From: Leucobacter sp. PH1c
GTDB taxonomy: Bacteria; Actinomycetota; Actinomycetes; Actinomycetales; Microbacteriaceae
Direction of reading: 5' to 3'
DNA: 64,000 nucleotides
NCBI RefSeq assembly: GCF_000633415.1
Contig: NZ_AYMV01000007.1
Location: 62,001 to 126,000 of the forward strand
Position numbers and translations under genes: made by a program. Below are positions 16,260 through 28,924 of the stretch, one piece after another (position 1 is the first letter of the stretch; every line of letters starts with the position of its first letter). The notes beneath the pieces are model-generated. The model was not told the origin of the DNA and made no database searches. It was given only the letters and a program-made list of their open reading frames with translations.

Positions 16260-17189
16260 TCAGCTCTCGGCGAGCGCGGGGGCCGCGGACTCGCCGCCCG
16301 CCTGAGGGTGGAAGCGCGCGAGCCCGATCACGCCCGCGATCGCGACGATCCCGGAGGCGATGTAGACGAGCACCGCCCAGCCGGGAGCGCCCGCCGCCTC
16401 CTGGAGGACGACGATGCCGATGAGCACCGCGACGATGGGGTCGATCACCGTGAGGCCGGCGACGACGAGATCCGGCGGCCCCGAGGAGTAGGCGTTCTGC
16501 ACGAACACCATCCCGAGCAGGCCGCCTACGAGGAGCGCGACCACGCACGCCCAGGTGAGCCACTCGAACTCGCCCTGCTGGAAGCGGCCGATCACGGCCT
16601 TCGCGAAGGTGGCGACGAAGCCGTACAGCACGCCCGCGCCGACGATGTAGATGAGGGCGAAGCCGCGGTGCCGGAACGCGAGGAAGAGGATCAGCGCAAG
16701 CGCGAGCACGACCGCGAAGGTGATGAGGATCACGATCAGCTTCGTGTCGGTGACGGGCCGGTCGCGTGCCGTGAACGCGGCGATCGTGACGAAAGCGACG
16801 ATTCCGACCACCGCGATCGAGATGGAGGCGCGGACCCGCTTGCCGAGGTGCACGCCGCTCACGCGCGAGTTCAGCACGGAGGTGATCACGAGTCCCACGA
16901 CCCCGATGGGCTGCACGATAATGAGCGGCGAGAGCGACAGCGACCCGATCTGGAACGCCACGGCCAGGCCGAGGAGGAGCGTGCCGATGACCCAGGAGGG
17001 CCGGCGGAGCAGGTTGCGGATGTGCCCCCAGGAGAGCCCGGCGCCCGCGCTCTCCCCCACGATCCGCTCGACCTTATTGAGGCCGCGCGACTGGTACTGC
17101 GCGCCGAAGGCGAGCAGCGCGGCGCCCACGAGGGCGAGCGGGATCCCGAGGAACTGCGTGGGGTCGAGATCCGCAACCTGCTCGATCAT
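16260..17189 (-). CDS. DMT-superfamily membrane protein (NIPA-like)
   Basis: A 309-residue protein with about nine or ten hydrophobic helices and the segment [12 protein letters not shown] near the N-terminus. It resembles the DMT/EamA and NIPA magnesium-transporter-like families common in actinobacteria. The ATG at 17189 overlaps the gmk stop (ATGA), so translation is coupled to gmk at the end of the pyrimidine operon; the functional meaning is unclear. Substrate unknown. Confidence 0.75.
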   Translation of the reverse strand: MIEQVADLDPTQFLGIPLALVGAALLAFGAQYQSRGLNKVERIVGESAGAGLSWGHIRNLLRRPSWVIGTLLLGLAVAFQIGSLSLSPLIIVQPIGVVGLVITSVLNSRVSGVHLGKRVRASISIAVVGIVAFVTIAAFTARDRPVTDTKLIVILITFAVVLALALILFLAFRHRGFALIYIVGAGVLYGFVATFAKAVIGRFQQGEFEWLTWACVVALLVGGLLGMVFVQNAYSSGPPDLVVAGLTVIDPIVAVLIGIVVLQEAAGAPGWAVLVYIASGIVAIAGVIGLARFHPQAGGESAAPALAES

Positions 17190-18139
17190 GCGTCTCGCGC
17201 CGGTGCCTGGCGGCTCTCGCCGCGCATCACCTCGAGGAGCCGGGCCGCGGCGCGGGGCACCTCGTCGTTCACGATGATCTCGTCGAACTCGTCGGCGGCC
17301 GCGAGCTCGATCCGGGCGGTCTCGAGGCGGCGCTTGCGCTCCTCCTCGTCCTCGGTGCCGCGGCCGACGAGCCGCTGGACGAGTTCGTCCCAGCTCGGCG
17401 GCGCGAGGAACACGAGGCGTGCCTCGGGCATGCTGGCGCGCACCTGCCGGGCCCCCTGCAGGTCGATCTCGAGCAGCATGAGCTCGCCGCGCTCGGCGGC
17501 CTCGTCGACCGGGCCCCGCGGGGTGCCGTAGCGGTGCACGTTGTGCACGGTCGCCCACTCGAGGAGCTCGTCGGCCGCGAGCATGCGGTCGAAGCCCTCG
17601 TCGTCGACGAAGAAGTAGTGCGAGCCGTCGACCTCGCCGGGGCGGGGCGCGCGGGTCGTCGCCGAGACCGAGTGCCGCACCTCGGGGTAGTGCTCCCGGA
17701 TGTAGTTCGCCACGGTGCCCTTGCCGACGGCGGTGGGGCCGGCGAGCACGGTCAGCGGGGGGCGCCCCGGAGCCGTCTCGGCGCCCGTGCGCTCGCGGAC
17801 GAAGCGCTCGAGCCGCTCGCGCTGCAGCGCGCCGAGACCGCCGAGGCGCTTGCGCTCGGAGATCTCGAGCTGCTCGCGCACCCGCTCGGCCTTCACCACG
17901 CCGATGGCGGGGAAGGACAGCAGGAAGTCCGTGATGCGCAGGGTCGCCGCGGGGCTCCCCGGCACTCGGGACTGCTCGAGCACGCGGAGCGGCGAGAGCT
18001 CGCCGCTCCTCAGCCGGCGCTTGAGCTCGGCGCGCGCTTGGCGCGCCGCGATCGCTGCGCGGTTGGCCGCGACCCGATCAACCGCAGGCATGGAGCGTGC
18101 GGTGGGATCGTCTGAGTTGATCATCTTCTCTCCACTCAT
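17186..18139 (-). CDS. gmk: Guanylate kinase with N-terminal mIHF (integration host factor) domain
   Basis: The 317-residue protein joins two units. Residues 25-115 match actinobacterial m[18 protein letters not shown], then [15 protein letters not shown] (helix-two-turn-helix) and [13 protein letters not shown]. Residues 128-310 are guanylate kinase (GMP to GDP): P-loop AGPTAVGKG (133-141), [20 protein letters not shown] for GMP binding, and the [13 protein letters not shown] region. In Mycobacterium mihF and gmk are adjacent separate genes; here one frame covers both without an internal stop. Start 18139 has a G-rich ribosome site; an ATG at 18124 with GGAG is also possible. It follows pyrF by 19 nt. 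Confidence 0.93.
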   Translation of the reverse strand: MSGEKMINSDDPTARSMPAVDRVAANRAAIAARQARAELKRRLRSGELSPLRVLEQSRVPGSPAATLRITDFLLSFPAIGVVKAERVREQLEISERKRLGGLGALQRERLERFVRERTGAETAPGRPPLTVLAGPTAVGKGTVANYIREHYPEVRHSVSATTRAPRPGEVDGSHYFFVDDEGFDRMLAADELLEWATVHNVHRYGTPRGPVDEAAERGELMLLEIDLQGARQVRASMPEARLVFLAPPSWDELVQRLVGRGTEDEEERKRRLETARIELAAADEFDEIIVNDEVPRAAARLLEVMRGESRQAPARDA

Positions 18140-18158
18140 CTTCGTTCCCCCCAGCGTG

Positions 18159-19009
18159 TCACACCGTCAGCGCGGATGCGACGGCGTCGGCCCGGTCGCG
18201 CACGCGCGCGCCGAGCCCCTCGGCTCCCCCGGCGAGCACGCTGCGAGACTCGCTCGCGAGCAGGGCCCAGCCGAGGCCGCCGAAGATCTTTCCCGCGTCC
18301 TCCACGCGGGCGCCCTGGAACCCGAAGCCGGGAGCCAGGACGGGAAGCGCGGGGCGCGCGGGTGGCGCGTCCCGGTCGATGCCGAACTCGGAGAGCTCGA
18401 GCGTGGCGCCGAGCACCACGCCGACCGAGTTCACGTGATCGTCGGCGACGCCCTCGATCGCGAGCGCGTCGTCGAGCATCGCCCGGGCGACGGTGCGCCC
18501 GTCGGCCCGCTGCGCCTGCTGCACGTCGCGCGCCTCAGGGTTCGAGGTGGCGGCGAGCACGAAGAGCCCCTTGCCGTGCTCGCGCACGTACGGGAAGGCC
18601 CCCGCGAGGCTGCCGAAGCCCTGGTAGGCGGCGACCGTCATCGCGTCGGCTTCGAGCGGGGAACCGGGCCGGAGCCAGGCGTCGGCGTAAGCCGCGAAGC
18701 TCGATCCGATGTCGCCGCGCTTGACGTCAGCGATCACGAGGAGCCCCGCGGCGCGAGCATCGGCGAGCACGCGCTCGAGCGCCGCGAAGCCCGCGGAGCC
18801 GAAGCGCTCGAAGAACGCCACCTGCGGCTTCACGCAGGCCGCGACGCCAGCGGCGGCCGCGACGACGTCGCGGCCCATCCGCTCGGCCCCGGCCGCGTCG
18901 TCGGCGAGCCCCCAGTCGGCGAGCAGCGGCGCGTGGGGATCGATCCCCACGCACAGGTGCCGCTTCGCGGCGAGCTCGGACGCGAGCCGGGTGCCGAACG
19001 TCACGGAGC

Positions 19010-19013
<4 letters not shown>
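18159..19013 (-). CDS. pyrF: Orotidine 5'-phosphate decarboxylase
   Basis: PyrF decarboxylates OMP to UMP, the last step of pyrimidine synthesis. The 284-residue type 2 enzyme shows CVGIDPH at the N-terminus, the catalytic DVKRGDIGS motif (Asp-x-Lys-x-x-Asp) and a C-terminal [10 protein letters not shown] segment for phosphate binding. Its ATG overlaps the carB stop by 4 nt (ATGA). It lies between carB and the gmk fusion in the long minus-strand pyr operon. Confidence 0.95.
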
Positions 19014-22327
<3,314 letters not shown>

Positions 22328-22333
22328 GGCTGT

Positions 22334-23542
22334 TTAGGCTCCCTGGGTGGTCGTGTCGGCGGCTGCGGCGCGGTCCTGGACCAGAGCGCGGAAGCGGTCG
22401 AAGAGGTAGAAGGCGTCGTGCGGGCCTGCGGCCGCCTCAGGGTGGTACTGCACGGAGAACGCGGGGATGTCGAGGCACTCGAGCCCCTCGACGACCTGGT
22501 CGTTCAGGCTCACGTGGCTGACCTGGACGCGGCCGAAGCCGGCGGGCGACGGGGTCTCGCCCTCGAGGGGCGCGTCGACGGCGAAGCCGTGGTTCTGCGC
22601 GGTGATCTCCACGCGGCCCGTGCGCTTGTCGAGCACCGGCTGGTTGATCCCGCGGTGCCCGAACGGCAGCTTGTAGGTGTCGAAGCCGAGCGCGCGGCCG
22701 AGCAGCTGGTTGCCGAAGCAGATGCCGAAGTACGGGATGCCGTCGCGGAGGAGCTCCTGGAGCAGTTCGACCTGCGCGTTGCTCGCTGCGGGGTCGCCGG
22801 GGCCGTTCGAGTAAAAGAGCGCGTCGGGGGCGATCGCGCGGATCTCGGCCAGCGTGGTGGACGCGGGCAGCACGATCACGTCGAAGCCGTGCTCCGAGAG
22901 GTAGCGCACGGTGGCGCGCTTGATGCCGAGGTCGAGCACCGCGATCGAGCCCACGCGCTCCGTGTCGGACGCGGCGGGGACGTCGTAGCGCTCGGGGGTG
23001 GTGACCTCCTGCGAGAGGTTCTTGCCGGCCATTCCGGCCTGCTCGCGCACGAGCTCCAGCTGCGCCTCGTCGGAGAGCGCAAGGTCTGCGCCCGAGAAGA
23101 CGCCGGCGCGCATCGCACCGGCCGAGCGGATCCGGCGGGTCACGGCGCGGGTGTCGATCCCCGAGATGCCCACGACGCCGTCGGCGGCGAGGTCCTCATC
23201 GAGCGAGCGCTCGGCGCGGAAGTTCGAGACGCGGCGTGCGGGATCGCGCACGACAAAACCGGAGACCCAGATCTTGCGCGATTCCATGTCGTCGTCGTTC
23301 GCACCGGTGTTGCCGATGTGCGGGGCGGTCATGAGCACGATCTGACCCGCGTAGGACGGGTCGGTGAGCGTCTCCTGGTAGCCCGTCATGCCGGTCGAGA
23401 AGACGACCTCGCCGAGGGTGCGACCCGTTGCGCCGTAGGCGCGGCCGGTGTATCGGGTGCCGTCTTCCAGAACGAGCACCGCAGCGCCCTCGGGCACCGC
23501 GGCGGCCGGCGGCGCCGTTACTTCGGTCGTGTTCGTGGTCAC
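22334..23542 (-). CDS. carA: Carbamoyl-phosphate synthase, small (glutaminase) subunit
   Basis: CarA hydrolyses glutamine and channels ammonia to CarB. The 402-residue protein has the N-terminal CarA domain ([28 protein letters not shown]) and a class I glutamine amidotransferase domain with catalytic Cys in [13 protein letters not shown] and a His-x-Glu pair in [11 protein letters not shown]. The GTG start at 23542 overlaps the stop of the upstream membrane-protein gene (GTGA) and has GGAGG before it. The frame is open upstream, but only this start gives a normal N-terminus. Confidence 0.96.
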   Translation of the reverse strand: MTTNTTEVTAPPAAAVPEGAAVLVLEDGTRYTGRAYGATGRTLGEVVFSTGMTGYQETLTDPSYAGQIVLMTAPHIGNTGANDDDMESRKIWVSGFVVRDPARRVSNFRAERSLDEDLAADGVVGISGIDTRAVTRRIRSAGAMRAGVFSGADLALSDEAQLELVREQAGMAGKNLSQEVTTPERYDVPAASDTERVGSIAVLDLGIKRATVRYLSEHGFDVIVLPASTTLAEIRAIAPDALFYSNGPGDPAASNAQVELLQELLRDGIPYFGICFGNQLLGRALGFDTYKLPFGHRGINQPVLDKRTGRVEITAQNHGFAVDAPLEGETPSPAGFGRVQVSHVSLNDQVVEGLECLDIPAFSVQYHPEAAAGPHDAFYLFDRFRALVQDRAAAADTTTQGA

Positions 23543-24102
23543 GCTTCCTCCTGGATCGTGGGGTGAGTGGAATTGGTCTGAGTGTCCGCGTCGGCGGACG
23601 AGACGAGCTGGGCGATCGCCGCGGCGAACCGGCCCTGCTCTGCGGGGTCGGCGAGCCGGAAGCTCGATTCGAGCGCGCGGGGCTCGCCGCCGGGGGCGGG
23701 GAGCGACCAGCGCAGGATGGAGAGCCCGCCGGGTTCGACGGCCTTGCCGATGCGGCCGCCGGCGACGTCCGTGCCGCGCACCTGCGCGGCCGGGATCGTC
23801 ACGGGGGCCTCGCCGGTCACGGCGATCGTGACGCCGTCGCGCTGAACGGTGACGTCGGCGTAGCCCTTGTAGCGGAGGCCCGGGATCGCGACGCGCTCGA
23901 GCGGCGCTCCCTCGGGCGTGGTGGACACGTAGCTCGCGCGCGCGAAGCTCGCGAGCGCCTCGCCCGCGAGCACGGGGGCGGCGGGCGCCGAGCCGGCCGC
24001 GGCCGCGTCGCGCTTGGCGCGGCCGCGCCAAGCGATCCACATGCCGACGAACGCGAGCACCGCGATCGAGGACATCAGGATGATGAACGTGGTGCGGCTC
24101 AT
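23539..24102 (-). CDS. Uncharacterised membrane-anchored protein of the actinobacterial pyr operon
   Basis: A 187-residue protein with one N-terminal transmembrane helix (about residues 5-25), a basic stop-transfer segment, then a beta-rich cytoplasmic domain of roughly 140 residues ([18 protein letters not shown], then [19 protein letters not shown]) resembling a PH-like fold. A gene of this kind sits between pyrC and carA in many actinobacteria (Rv1382 in M. tuberculosis). It overlaps pyrC and carA by 4 nt each, so it is translated with them. Its role in pyrimidine synthesis is unknown; no catalytic motif is seen. Confidence 0.85.
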   Translation of the reverse strand: MSRTTFIILMSSIAVLAFVGMWIAWRGRAKRDAAAAGSAPAAPVLAGEALASFARASYVSTTPEGAPLERVAIPGLRYKGYADVTVQRDGVTIAVTGEAPVTIPAAQVRGTDVAGGRIGKAVEPGGLSILRWSLPAPGGEPRALESSFRLADPAEQGRFAAAIAQLVSSADADTQTNSTHPTIQEEA

Positions 24103-25505
24103 CGTGCGACCTCCTCGGTGGCGGCGCCCTGCACGGCGCCGGCGGCCTGGGCCGCGGCGGCCACCGTGGCCGGTGCGACGAGCTCGCCCTCGCTCACTGT
24201 CGCGAAGCCGCGGCGGATCGTGTGCACGATGCGGCCAGGCAGCTCCATGCCGAGGTAGGGCGAGTTCTCGCTCATGCCCTGCAGGCGGGCGAGGTCGAAC
24301 GTGCTCGTTCCCGCCGGGTCGACGAGGACGAGGTCGGCCGCCGCCCCGGGGACGAGCTCCTCCGGGTGGTCGGCGAGTCCGCCGATCTGCGCGGGGCGCT
24401 GCGAGAGCAGCTGCTCCAGCTCGGCCCAGCTCACGTGTCCCTCCCGGATGAGGGTGAGCAGTGCGATCGGGAGGGCCGACTCGAGACCGACCATGCCGAA
24501 GGCCGCGGCATCCCACTCGCACTCCTTCGCTTCGACCGGGTGCGGGGCGTGGTCGGTCGCGATGATGTCGATGACGCCCTCGGCGACCGCGCGGCGGAGC
24601 GCCTGCACATCGGCCTCGCGGCGGAGCGGCGGGTTCACCTTGTAGCGCGCATCGTAGCTGCGCACGAGTTCCTCGGTGAGGATGAGGTGGTGCGGGGTAA
24701 CCTCGGCGGTCACCTGCACGCCCCGGGCCTTGGCCCAGCGGACGACCTCGACGGAGCCTGCCGTCGAGAGGTGGCAGATATGCAGCCGGGAACCGGTGTG
24801 CTCGGCGAGCAGTACGTCGCGCGCGATGATCGACTCCTCGGCGACGGCGGGCCAGCCCTTCAGGCCGAGCTCGCTCGACAACGCGCCCTCGTTCATCTGC
24901 GCGCCCTCCGTGAGACGCGGATCCTGCGCGTGCTGCGCGATGACGCCGCCGAAGGTCTGCACGTACTCGAGCGCGCGGCGCATGAGGAGCGGATCGTGCA
25001 CGCACTTGCCGTCGTCAGAGAACACGCGCACCTGCGCGCGGGACTGGGCCATCGCGCCGATCTCGCTGAGCTTCTCGCCCGCGAGATCTTCGGTCACTGC
25101 GCCGATCGGACGCACGGTCGCGTAGCCCGCGGCGTCGCCGAGCGCCTGCACCTGCTCGACCACGCCGGCCGTGTCCTGCACCGGCAGCGTGTTCGCCATC
25201 GCGAAGACGCTCGTGAAGCCGCCGGCCGCTGCGGCGCGCGTGCCCGTGAGCACGGTCTCGGACTGCTCGAAGCCGGGCTCGCGGAGGTGCGTGTGGAGGT
25301 CGACGAGGCCCGTCAGAGCGACGAGCCCGTCCGCCTCGATGACGCGCTCCCCCTCGGTCGCGGCGAGCCCCGTGCCGCGCTCGACGATGCGGCCGTCGGC
25401 GATGCGGAGGTCGATCGGAGTCGCGGCAGCCACGTCCCCGCCGCGCTCCGTGAGCTCGGTCGCGAGGCGTGCCCCGCGGATCAGGATTCCGGGATTCGTG
25501 GTCAT
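24099..25505 (-). CDS. pyrC: Dihydroorotase
   Basis: PyrC cyclises carbamoyl-aspartate to dihydroorotate. The 468-residue amidohydrolase shows the metal-binding [10 protein letters not shown] motif, further His ligands in VIAQHAQD and [10 protein letters not shown], and the catalytic Asp in [10 protein letters not shown]. The length and motifs place it in the class I group used by Gram-positive bacteria. It overlaps pyrB upstream and the membrane-protein gene downstream by 4 nt each. Confidence 0.96.
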   Translation of the reverse strand: MTTNPGILIRGARLATELTERGGDVAAATPIDLRIADGRIVERGTGLAATEGERVIEADGLVALTGLVDLHTHLREPGFEQSETVLTGTRAAAAGGFTSVFAMANTLPVQDTAGVVEQVQALGDAAGYATVRPIGAVTEDLAGEKLSEIGAMAQSRAQVRVFSDDGKCVHDPLLMRRALEYVQTFGGVIAQHAQDPRLTEGAQMNEGALSSELGLKGWPAVAEESIIARDVLLAEHTGSRLHICHLSTAGSVEVVRWAKARGVQVTAEVTPHHLILTEELVRSYDARYKVNPPLRREADVQALRRAVAEGVIDIIATDHAPHPVEAKECEWDAAAFGMVGLESALPIALLTLIREGHVSWAELEQLLSQRPAQIGGLADHPEELVPGAAADLVLVDPAGTSTFDLARLQGMSENSPYLGMELPGRIVHTIRRGFATVSEGELVAPATVAAAAQAAGAVQGAATEEVAR

Positions 25506-26497
25506 GCGGTCTCTCCTCCACGGGGTTCGGCGGTCTCGGGCGCGGGCTCGGTGCCCCGCTCCCCGGACAGCAGCAGGTAGAGCGCGGCCATGCGAACGGA
25601 CACGCCGTTCGCGACCTGCTCAAGGACGGTCGAGCGCGGCGAGTCGGCCGCGCGCGACGAGATTTCGAGGCCCCGGTTCATGGGGCCGGGGTGCATCACG
25701 ATCGCCCGCTCGGTGAGTCGGGCGAGGCGGGCATCGTCGAGCCCCCAGTTGCGCGCGTATTCGCGCTCGTTGGGGAAGAACGCCGCGTGCATGCGCTCGC
25801 TCTGGATCCGGAGCAGCATCACGACGTCGGGCTGCTCGATGCGGAGCGCGGCGTCGAGCGAGTGGTGAATCGTCACGGGCCAGGTGCGCGTGCCGTAGGG
25901 CAGCAGCGTCTCCGGTGCCACGAAGCTCACGCGCGCGCCGAGCACGTTCAGCAGCCACAGGTTCGATCGGGCCACGCGGGAGTGCGCGATGTCGCCGACG
26001 ATGACCACGGAGACGCCATCGAGGTCGCGGCCGCGGCTGTGCTCACCGTAGAGCCTGCGTCGCATGGTGAACGCGTCGAGGAGCGCCTGGGTGGGGTGCT
26101 CGTGGGTGCCGTCGCCCGCGTTGAGCACTCCGGCGTCGATCCAGCCGCTCGACGCGAGCCGAGCCGGTGCGCCCGAAGCCGGGTGGCGGATCACCACGCC
26201 GTCCGCACCGATCGCCTGGAGCGTCTGGGCCGTGTCCTTCAGCGACTCGCCCTTCGAGACCGAGGAGCCCTTCGCGCTGAAGTTGATGACGTCGGCGGAG
26301 AGGCGCTTCGCGGCGGCCTCGAAGGAGATGCGCGTGCGCGTGGAGTCCTCGAAGAAGAGGTTCACCACGGTCTTGCCGCGCAGCGTCGGGAGCTTCTTGA
26401 CCTCGCGCTGCTGCGTCGCGGCCATGTCCTCGGCGGTATCGAGGATCAGGATCGCCTCGTCGCGCGTCAGCGTCTTCGTGTCGAGCAGGTGCCTCAC
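25502..26497 (-). CDS. pyrB: Aspartate carbamoyltransferase, catalytic subunit
   Basis: PyrB makes carbamoyl-aspartate from carbamoyl phosphate and aspartate. The 331-residue protein carries [12 protein letters not shown], the carbamoyl-phosphate loop, the [11 protein letters not shown] segment, and a late MHPGPMNRG motif. No regulatory subunit (pyrI) is encoded nearby. It overlaps pyrR by 4 nt at its start and pyrC by 4 nt at its end. About 20 acidic residues extend the C-terminus. Confidence 0.96.
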   Translation of the reverse strand: MRHLLDTKTLTRDEAILILDTAEDMAATQQREVKKLPTLRGKTVVNLFFEDSTRTRISFEAAAKRLSADVINFSAKGSSVSKGESLKDTAQTLQAIGADGVVIRHPASGAPARLASSGWIDAGVLNAGDGTHEHPTQALLDAFTMRRRLYGEHSRGRDLDGVSVVIVGDIAHSRVARSNLWLLNVLGARVSFVAPETLLPYGTRTWPVTIHHSLDAALRIEQPDVVMLLRIQSERMHAAFFPNEREYARNWGLDDARLARLTERAIVMHPGPMNRGLEISSRAADSPRSTVLEQVANGVSVRMAALYLLLSGERGTEPAPETAEPRGGETA

Positions 26498-27069
26498 TCT
26501 GCGACCTCCGAGCCGTTCGCGCTGTCCGCTCCGGGCTCGCCCGAGGAGATGGTGACCTCGTCGACGCCGTCGTGCTCCGTGAGCCGCACCGAGATGCGCT
26601 CGTGCTTCGCGCTCGGCAGGTTCTTGCCGATGTAGTCGGCGCGGATGGGCAGCTCGCGATGCCCGCGGTCGATGAGCGCGGCAAGACGGACCGCCTTCGG
26701 GCGCCCGTGATCGTTCAGCGCGTCGAGCGCGGCGCGCACCGTGCGCCCGGAGTAGAGCACGTCGTCGACGAGCACTACGGTCGCACCGTCGACGCCGGAG
26801 ACCGGCATGTCGGTGGGGTGCGGGGTGCGCGTCGGATTCTGCGCCAGGTCGTCCCGGTACATGGTGACGTCGAGACTGGCGACGGGGACCCGCTGGCCCT
26901 CGATCCGCGAGATGGTGTCGGCGATCCGGGCGGCGAGGAAAGTGCCGCGCGTGGGGATGCCCACCAGGACAAGGCCGTCAACGCCCTTGTTCGCCTCGAT
27001 GATTTCGTGCGAGATTCGAGTCAGCGCCCGCGAGATTTCTGCACTTTCCAGCACAACACGCGTACCCAT
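26494..27069 (-). CDS. pyrR: PyrR pyrimidine operon regulator / uracil phosphoribosyltransferase
   Basis: PyrR binds pyr mRNA when UMP is high and lowers expression; it also has uracil phosphoribosyltransferase activity. The 191-residue protein has the PRPP-binding motif [18 protein letters not shown] and a basic N-terminal region. It is first in the operon, and a hairpin with the PyrR recognition sequence lies in its own leader beside the ribosome site. This fits the translational control described for Mycobacterium rather than the attenuation of Bacillus. Confidence 0.95.
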   Translation of the reverse strand: MGTRVVLESAEISRALTRISHEIIEANKGVDGLVLVGIPTRGTFLAARIADTISRIEGQRVPVASLDVTMYRDDLAQNPTRTPHPTDMPVSGVDGATVVLVDDVLYSGRTVRAALDALNDHGRPKAVRLAALIDRGHRELPIRADYIGKNLPSAKHERISVRLTEHDGVDEVTISSGEPGADSANGSEVAE

Positions 27070-27086
27070 ATTCGAGCCCCCCTTCT

Positions 27087-27102
27087 CCGCCTCACAGGAC
27101 GG
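27087..27102 (-). promoter_or_regulatory. PyrR-binding RNA hairpin in the pyrR leader
   Basis: On the minus strand the RNA CCGUCCUGUGAGGCGG folds with a CCG/CGG stem, a bulged U, a CC/GG stem and a 5-nt loop. It contains UCCNGNGAGGY, the core of the PyrR recognition consensus. The 3' strand runs directly into the purine-rich ribosome site (27077-27088) of pyrR, so bound PyrR would block initiation. Confidence 0.72.
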
Positions 27103-27128
27103 CAGTTAAAGAAAAGCTGATGCGTTCG

Positions 27129-27134
27129 ATCATA
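27129..27134 (-). promoter_or_regulatory. -10 box of the pyr operon promoter
   Basis: TATGAT on the minus strand is close to consensus and predicts a leader of about 50 nt containing the PyrR hairpin. The -35 (around 27151-27156) is weak. Confidence 0.5.
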
Positions 27135-27154
27135 GCGGATCAGATCCGCGGTTC

Positions 27155-27186
27155 GTGCGGACGCGCCGATCGAGGCGCGCCCGCAC
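27155..27186 (-). terminator. Terminator after nusB
   Basis: A 13-bp stem with one mismatch: GTGCGG/CCGCAC outside and CGCGCC/GGCGCG inside, loop GATCGA. It lies 5 nt beyond the nusB stop and just before the pyr promoter, so it separates efp-nusB from the pyr operon. Confidence 0.72.
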
Positions 27187-27191
27187 GGGGC

Positions 27192-27608
27192 CTAGGCCCG
27201 GGCGTGGTCCGCGATGCGTCCCAGCACCCCGTTCACGAAGCGACCGGAGTCGTCCGTCGAGTACTCCTTCGCGAGCTCCACGGCCTCGTCGATCGCGACG
27301 GCCGTGGGAACCTCGTCGTTGAAGAGGATCTCCCACGCGGCGAGGCGCAGCAGCGCCCGGTCCACGTTGGGCATCCGCTCGAGGGTCCAGCCCTGCGCGT
27401 AGCTCATGATGAGCTCGTCGATCTCGTCGCGGTGGTCGGTGACCCCGTCGACGATCTCCCGCGCGTAGAGCCAGGAGGCGGCCCGGTCGGGTTCCCCCGC
27501 CGCCCGCTTCGCCTCGGCGGCGACGATGGCGAGGACCGACTCCCCGCGCACGTCCGCCTGATAGAGCATGTCAAGCGCGCGCTTGCGCGCCTTCGTCCGT
27601 GCCGACAC
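27192..27608 (-). CDS. nusB: Transcription antitermination factor NusB
   Basis: NusB joins NusE (S10) on boxA RNA in the antitermination complex of rRNA operons. The 138-residue all-helical protein shows ARKRALDMLYQADVRG at the N-terminus and the family segments LRLAAWEILF and AIDEAVELAKEYSTDDSGRF. The start is GTG at 27608. It lies 5 nt after efp, a common pairing. Confidence 0.94.
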   Translation of the reverse strand: MSARTKARKRALDMLYQADVRGESVLAIVAAEAKRAAGEPDRAASWLYAREIVDGVTDHRDEIDELIMSYAQGWTLERMPNVDRALLRLAAWEILFNDEVPTAVAIDEAVELAKEYSTDDSGRFVNGVLGRIADHARA

Positions 27609-27613
27609 GGAGA

Positions 27614-28177
27614 CTAGTCGTTCACGCGGCCGAGGTACTCACCCGTGCGGGTGTCGACCTTGACCTTCGTGCCGGACTCCAGGAAGAGCGGAACCTGGAT
27701 CTCCGCGCCGGTCTCGACCGTGGCGGGCTTGGTGCCGCCGGTCGAGCGGTCGCCCTGCAGGCCGGGCTCGGTGTAGGTGACCTCGAGCACGACCGAGGCC
27801 GGCATCTCGAGGTAGAGGGGCTCGCCGTCGTGGAGGCCGATCTGCACCTGCTGGCTCTCGAGCATGTACTTCGAGGCGTCGCCCACGACGACGGCCGAAA
27901 CCGTCAGCTGGTCGTAGTCGGTCTGGTCCATGAAGACGAAGTCGGCGCCGTCCTGGTACAGGTACTGGAAGTCACGACGATCGACGTTCGCGGTCTCGAT
28001 CTTCGCGCCCGCGTTGTAGGTCTTGTCGATGATCTTGCCCGAGACGACGTTCTTCTGCTTGGTGCGCACGAAGGCGCCGCCCTTGCCCGGCTTCACGTGC
28101 TGGAACTCGACCACGCTCCAGAGCTGACCGTTCTCCTTGATGACGGTGCCGTTCTTGATGTCGTTCGAGGTAGCCAT
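27614..28177 (-). CDS. efp: Elongation factor P
   Basis: EF-P rescues ribosomes stalled on proline runs. The 187-residue protein has three beta-barrel domains; the loop [10 protein letters not shown] carries the Lys that reaches the peptidyl-transferase centre. The Pro beside it is typical of actinobacterial EF-P, which is thought to work without a modification enzyme (family knowledge). GGAG lies 8 nt before the ATG. It forms an operon with nusB. Confidence 0.96.
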   Translation of the reverse strand: MATSNDIKNGTVIKENGQLWSVVEFQHVKPGKGGAFVRTKQKNVVSGKIIDKTYNAGAKIETANVDRRDFQYLYQDGADFVFMDQTDYDQLTVSAVVVGDASKYMLESQQVQIGLHDGEPLYLEMPASVVLEVTYTEPGLQGDRSTGGTKPATVETGAEIQVPLFLESGTKVKVDTRTGEYLGRVND

Positions 28178-28325
28178 ACAGGTTCTCCGGGTTCTTTCGA
28201 GGTTCGTGCGCGCGACCGCGCCGGACCAGTGTACACCGCGTTCCCGGCACGGAACGCGGAGCCGAACGGGGCGTGTCCGCGCGCCGCCGCACGTGCGCGG
28301 ACCGCCAAAAGCGCGGGTCCGAGCG

Positions 28326-28331
28326 TAGGCT
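28326..28331 (+). promoter_or_regulatory. -10 box of a leaderless thioesterase transcript
   Basis: TAGGCT lies 7 nt before the ATG at 28339, with no ribosome site between. Confidence 0.5.
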
Positions 28332-28338
28332 GACGGGC

Positions 28339-28905
28339 ATGCACATGCTCTTCCGAACTCTCTGGCACCGGTTCTTCGTGGGCGGGCGGGGATCGCGGCT
28401 CGGCTTCAGCGACGTGGGGCGCTCCCGCTTCCGCGTGTGGCCGACCGATCTCGACATCCTGCGGCACATGAACAACGGCAAGTACCTCTCGATCATGGAC
28501 GTCGCCCGCTACGACCTGCTCCAGCGCAACGGGATCGGCGAGCTCTTCGAGCGCGAGGGCTGGTACCCCGTCGTCGTGGGCCAGACGATCTCCTACCGGA
28601 AGTCGCTGAACCCGTGGAAGCGGTTCTGGATCGAGTCGCGGATCCTCGGCTTCGACGAGCAGGCCGTCTACATCGAGCAGCGCTTCGTGCGGCCGGACGC
28701 CGCGCGCCGACCGGAGGTGTACGCGCGCGCCTTCGTGCGAGGGCGCATCCTCCGGCGCAGCGGCGGCGTCGTGCCGGTCACCGAGATCATCGAGAAGAGC
28801 GGCGCACGCCCGGAGGAGCTCGTCGTCCCGGACGAGGTGCTCGATTGGGGCCGCACCACGCGACTCCCCTCGACGCGCGACACCGCGCCGAGCGAGTGGG
28901 AGTAG
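28339..28905 (+). CDS. Acyl-CoA thioesterase-like protein, hotdog fold
   Basis: A 188-residue protein of the 4-hydroxybenzoyl-CoA thioesterase-like group. [20 protein letters not shown] is the family core (Asp and Asn in place of the usual active-site pattern), followed by MDVARYDLL and the beta strands [17 protein letters not shown]. Such proteins hydrolyse acyl-CoA or acyl-ACP; the substrate is unknown. The ATG at 28339 is chosen because the TAGGCT box lies 7 nt upstream; a second ATG at 28345 is possible. It starts a block that has no obvious link to efp. Confidence 0.78.
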   Translation: MHMLFRTLWHRFFVGGRGSRLGFSDVGRSRFRVWPTDLDILRHMNNGKYLSIMDVARYDLLQRNGIGELFEREGWYPVVVGQTISYRKSLNPWKRFWIESRILGFDEQAVYIEQRFVRPDAARRPEVYARAFVRGRILRRSGGVVPVTEIIEKSGARPEELVVPDEVLDWGRTTRLPSTRDTAPSEWE

Positions 28906-28924
28906 GCGTCCGCGGCTCGGGGCG

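Noticed and set aside
16308-17531. Long plus-strand frame opposite the NIPA-like and gmk genes
   Set aside because: Low-complexity Asp/Arg/Glu-rich translation, antisense to two well-supported genes.
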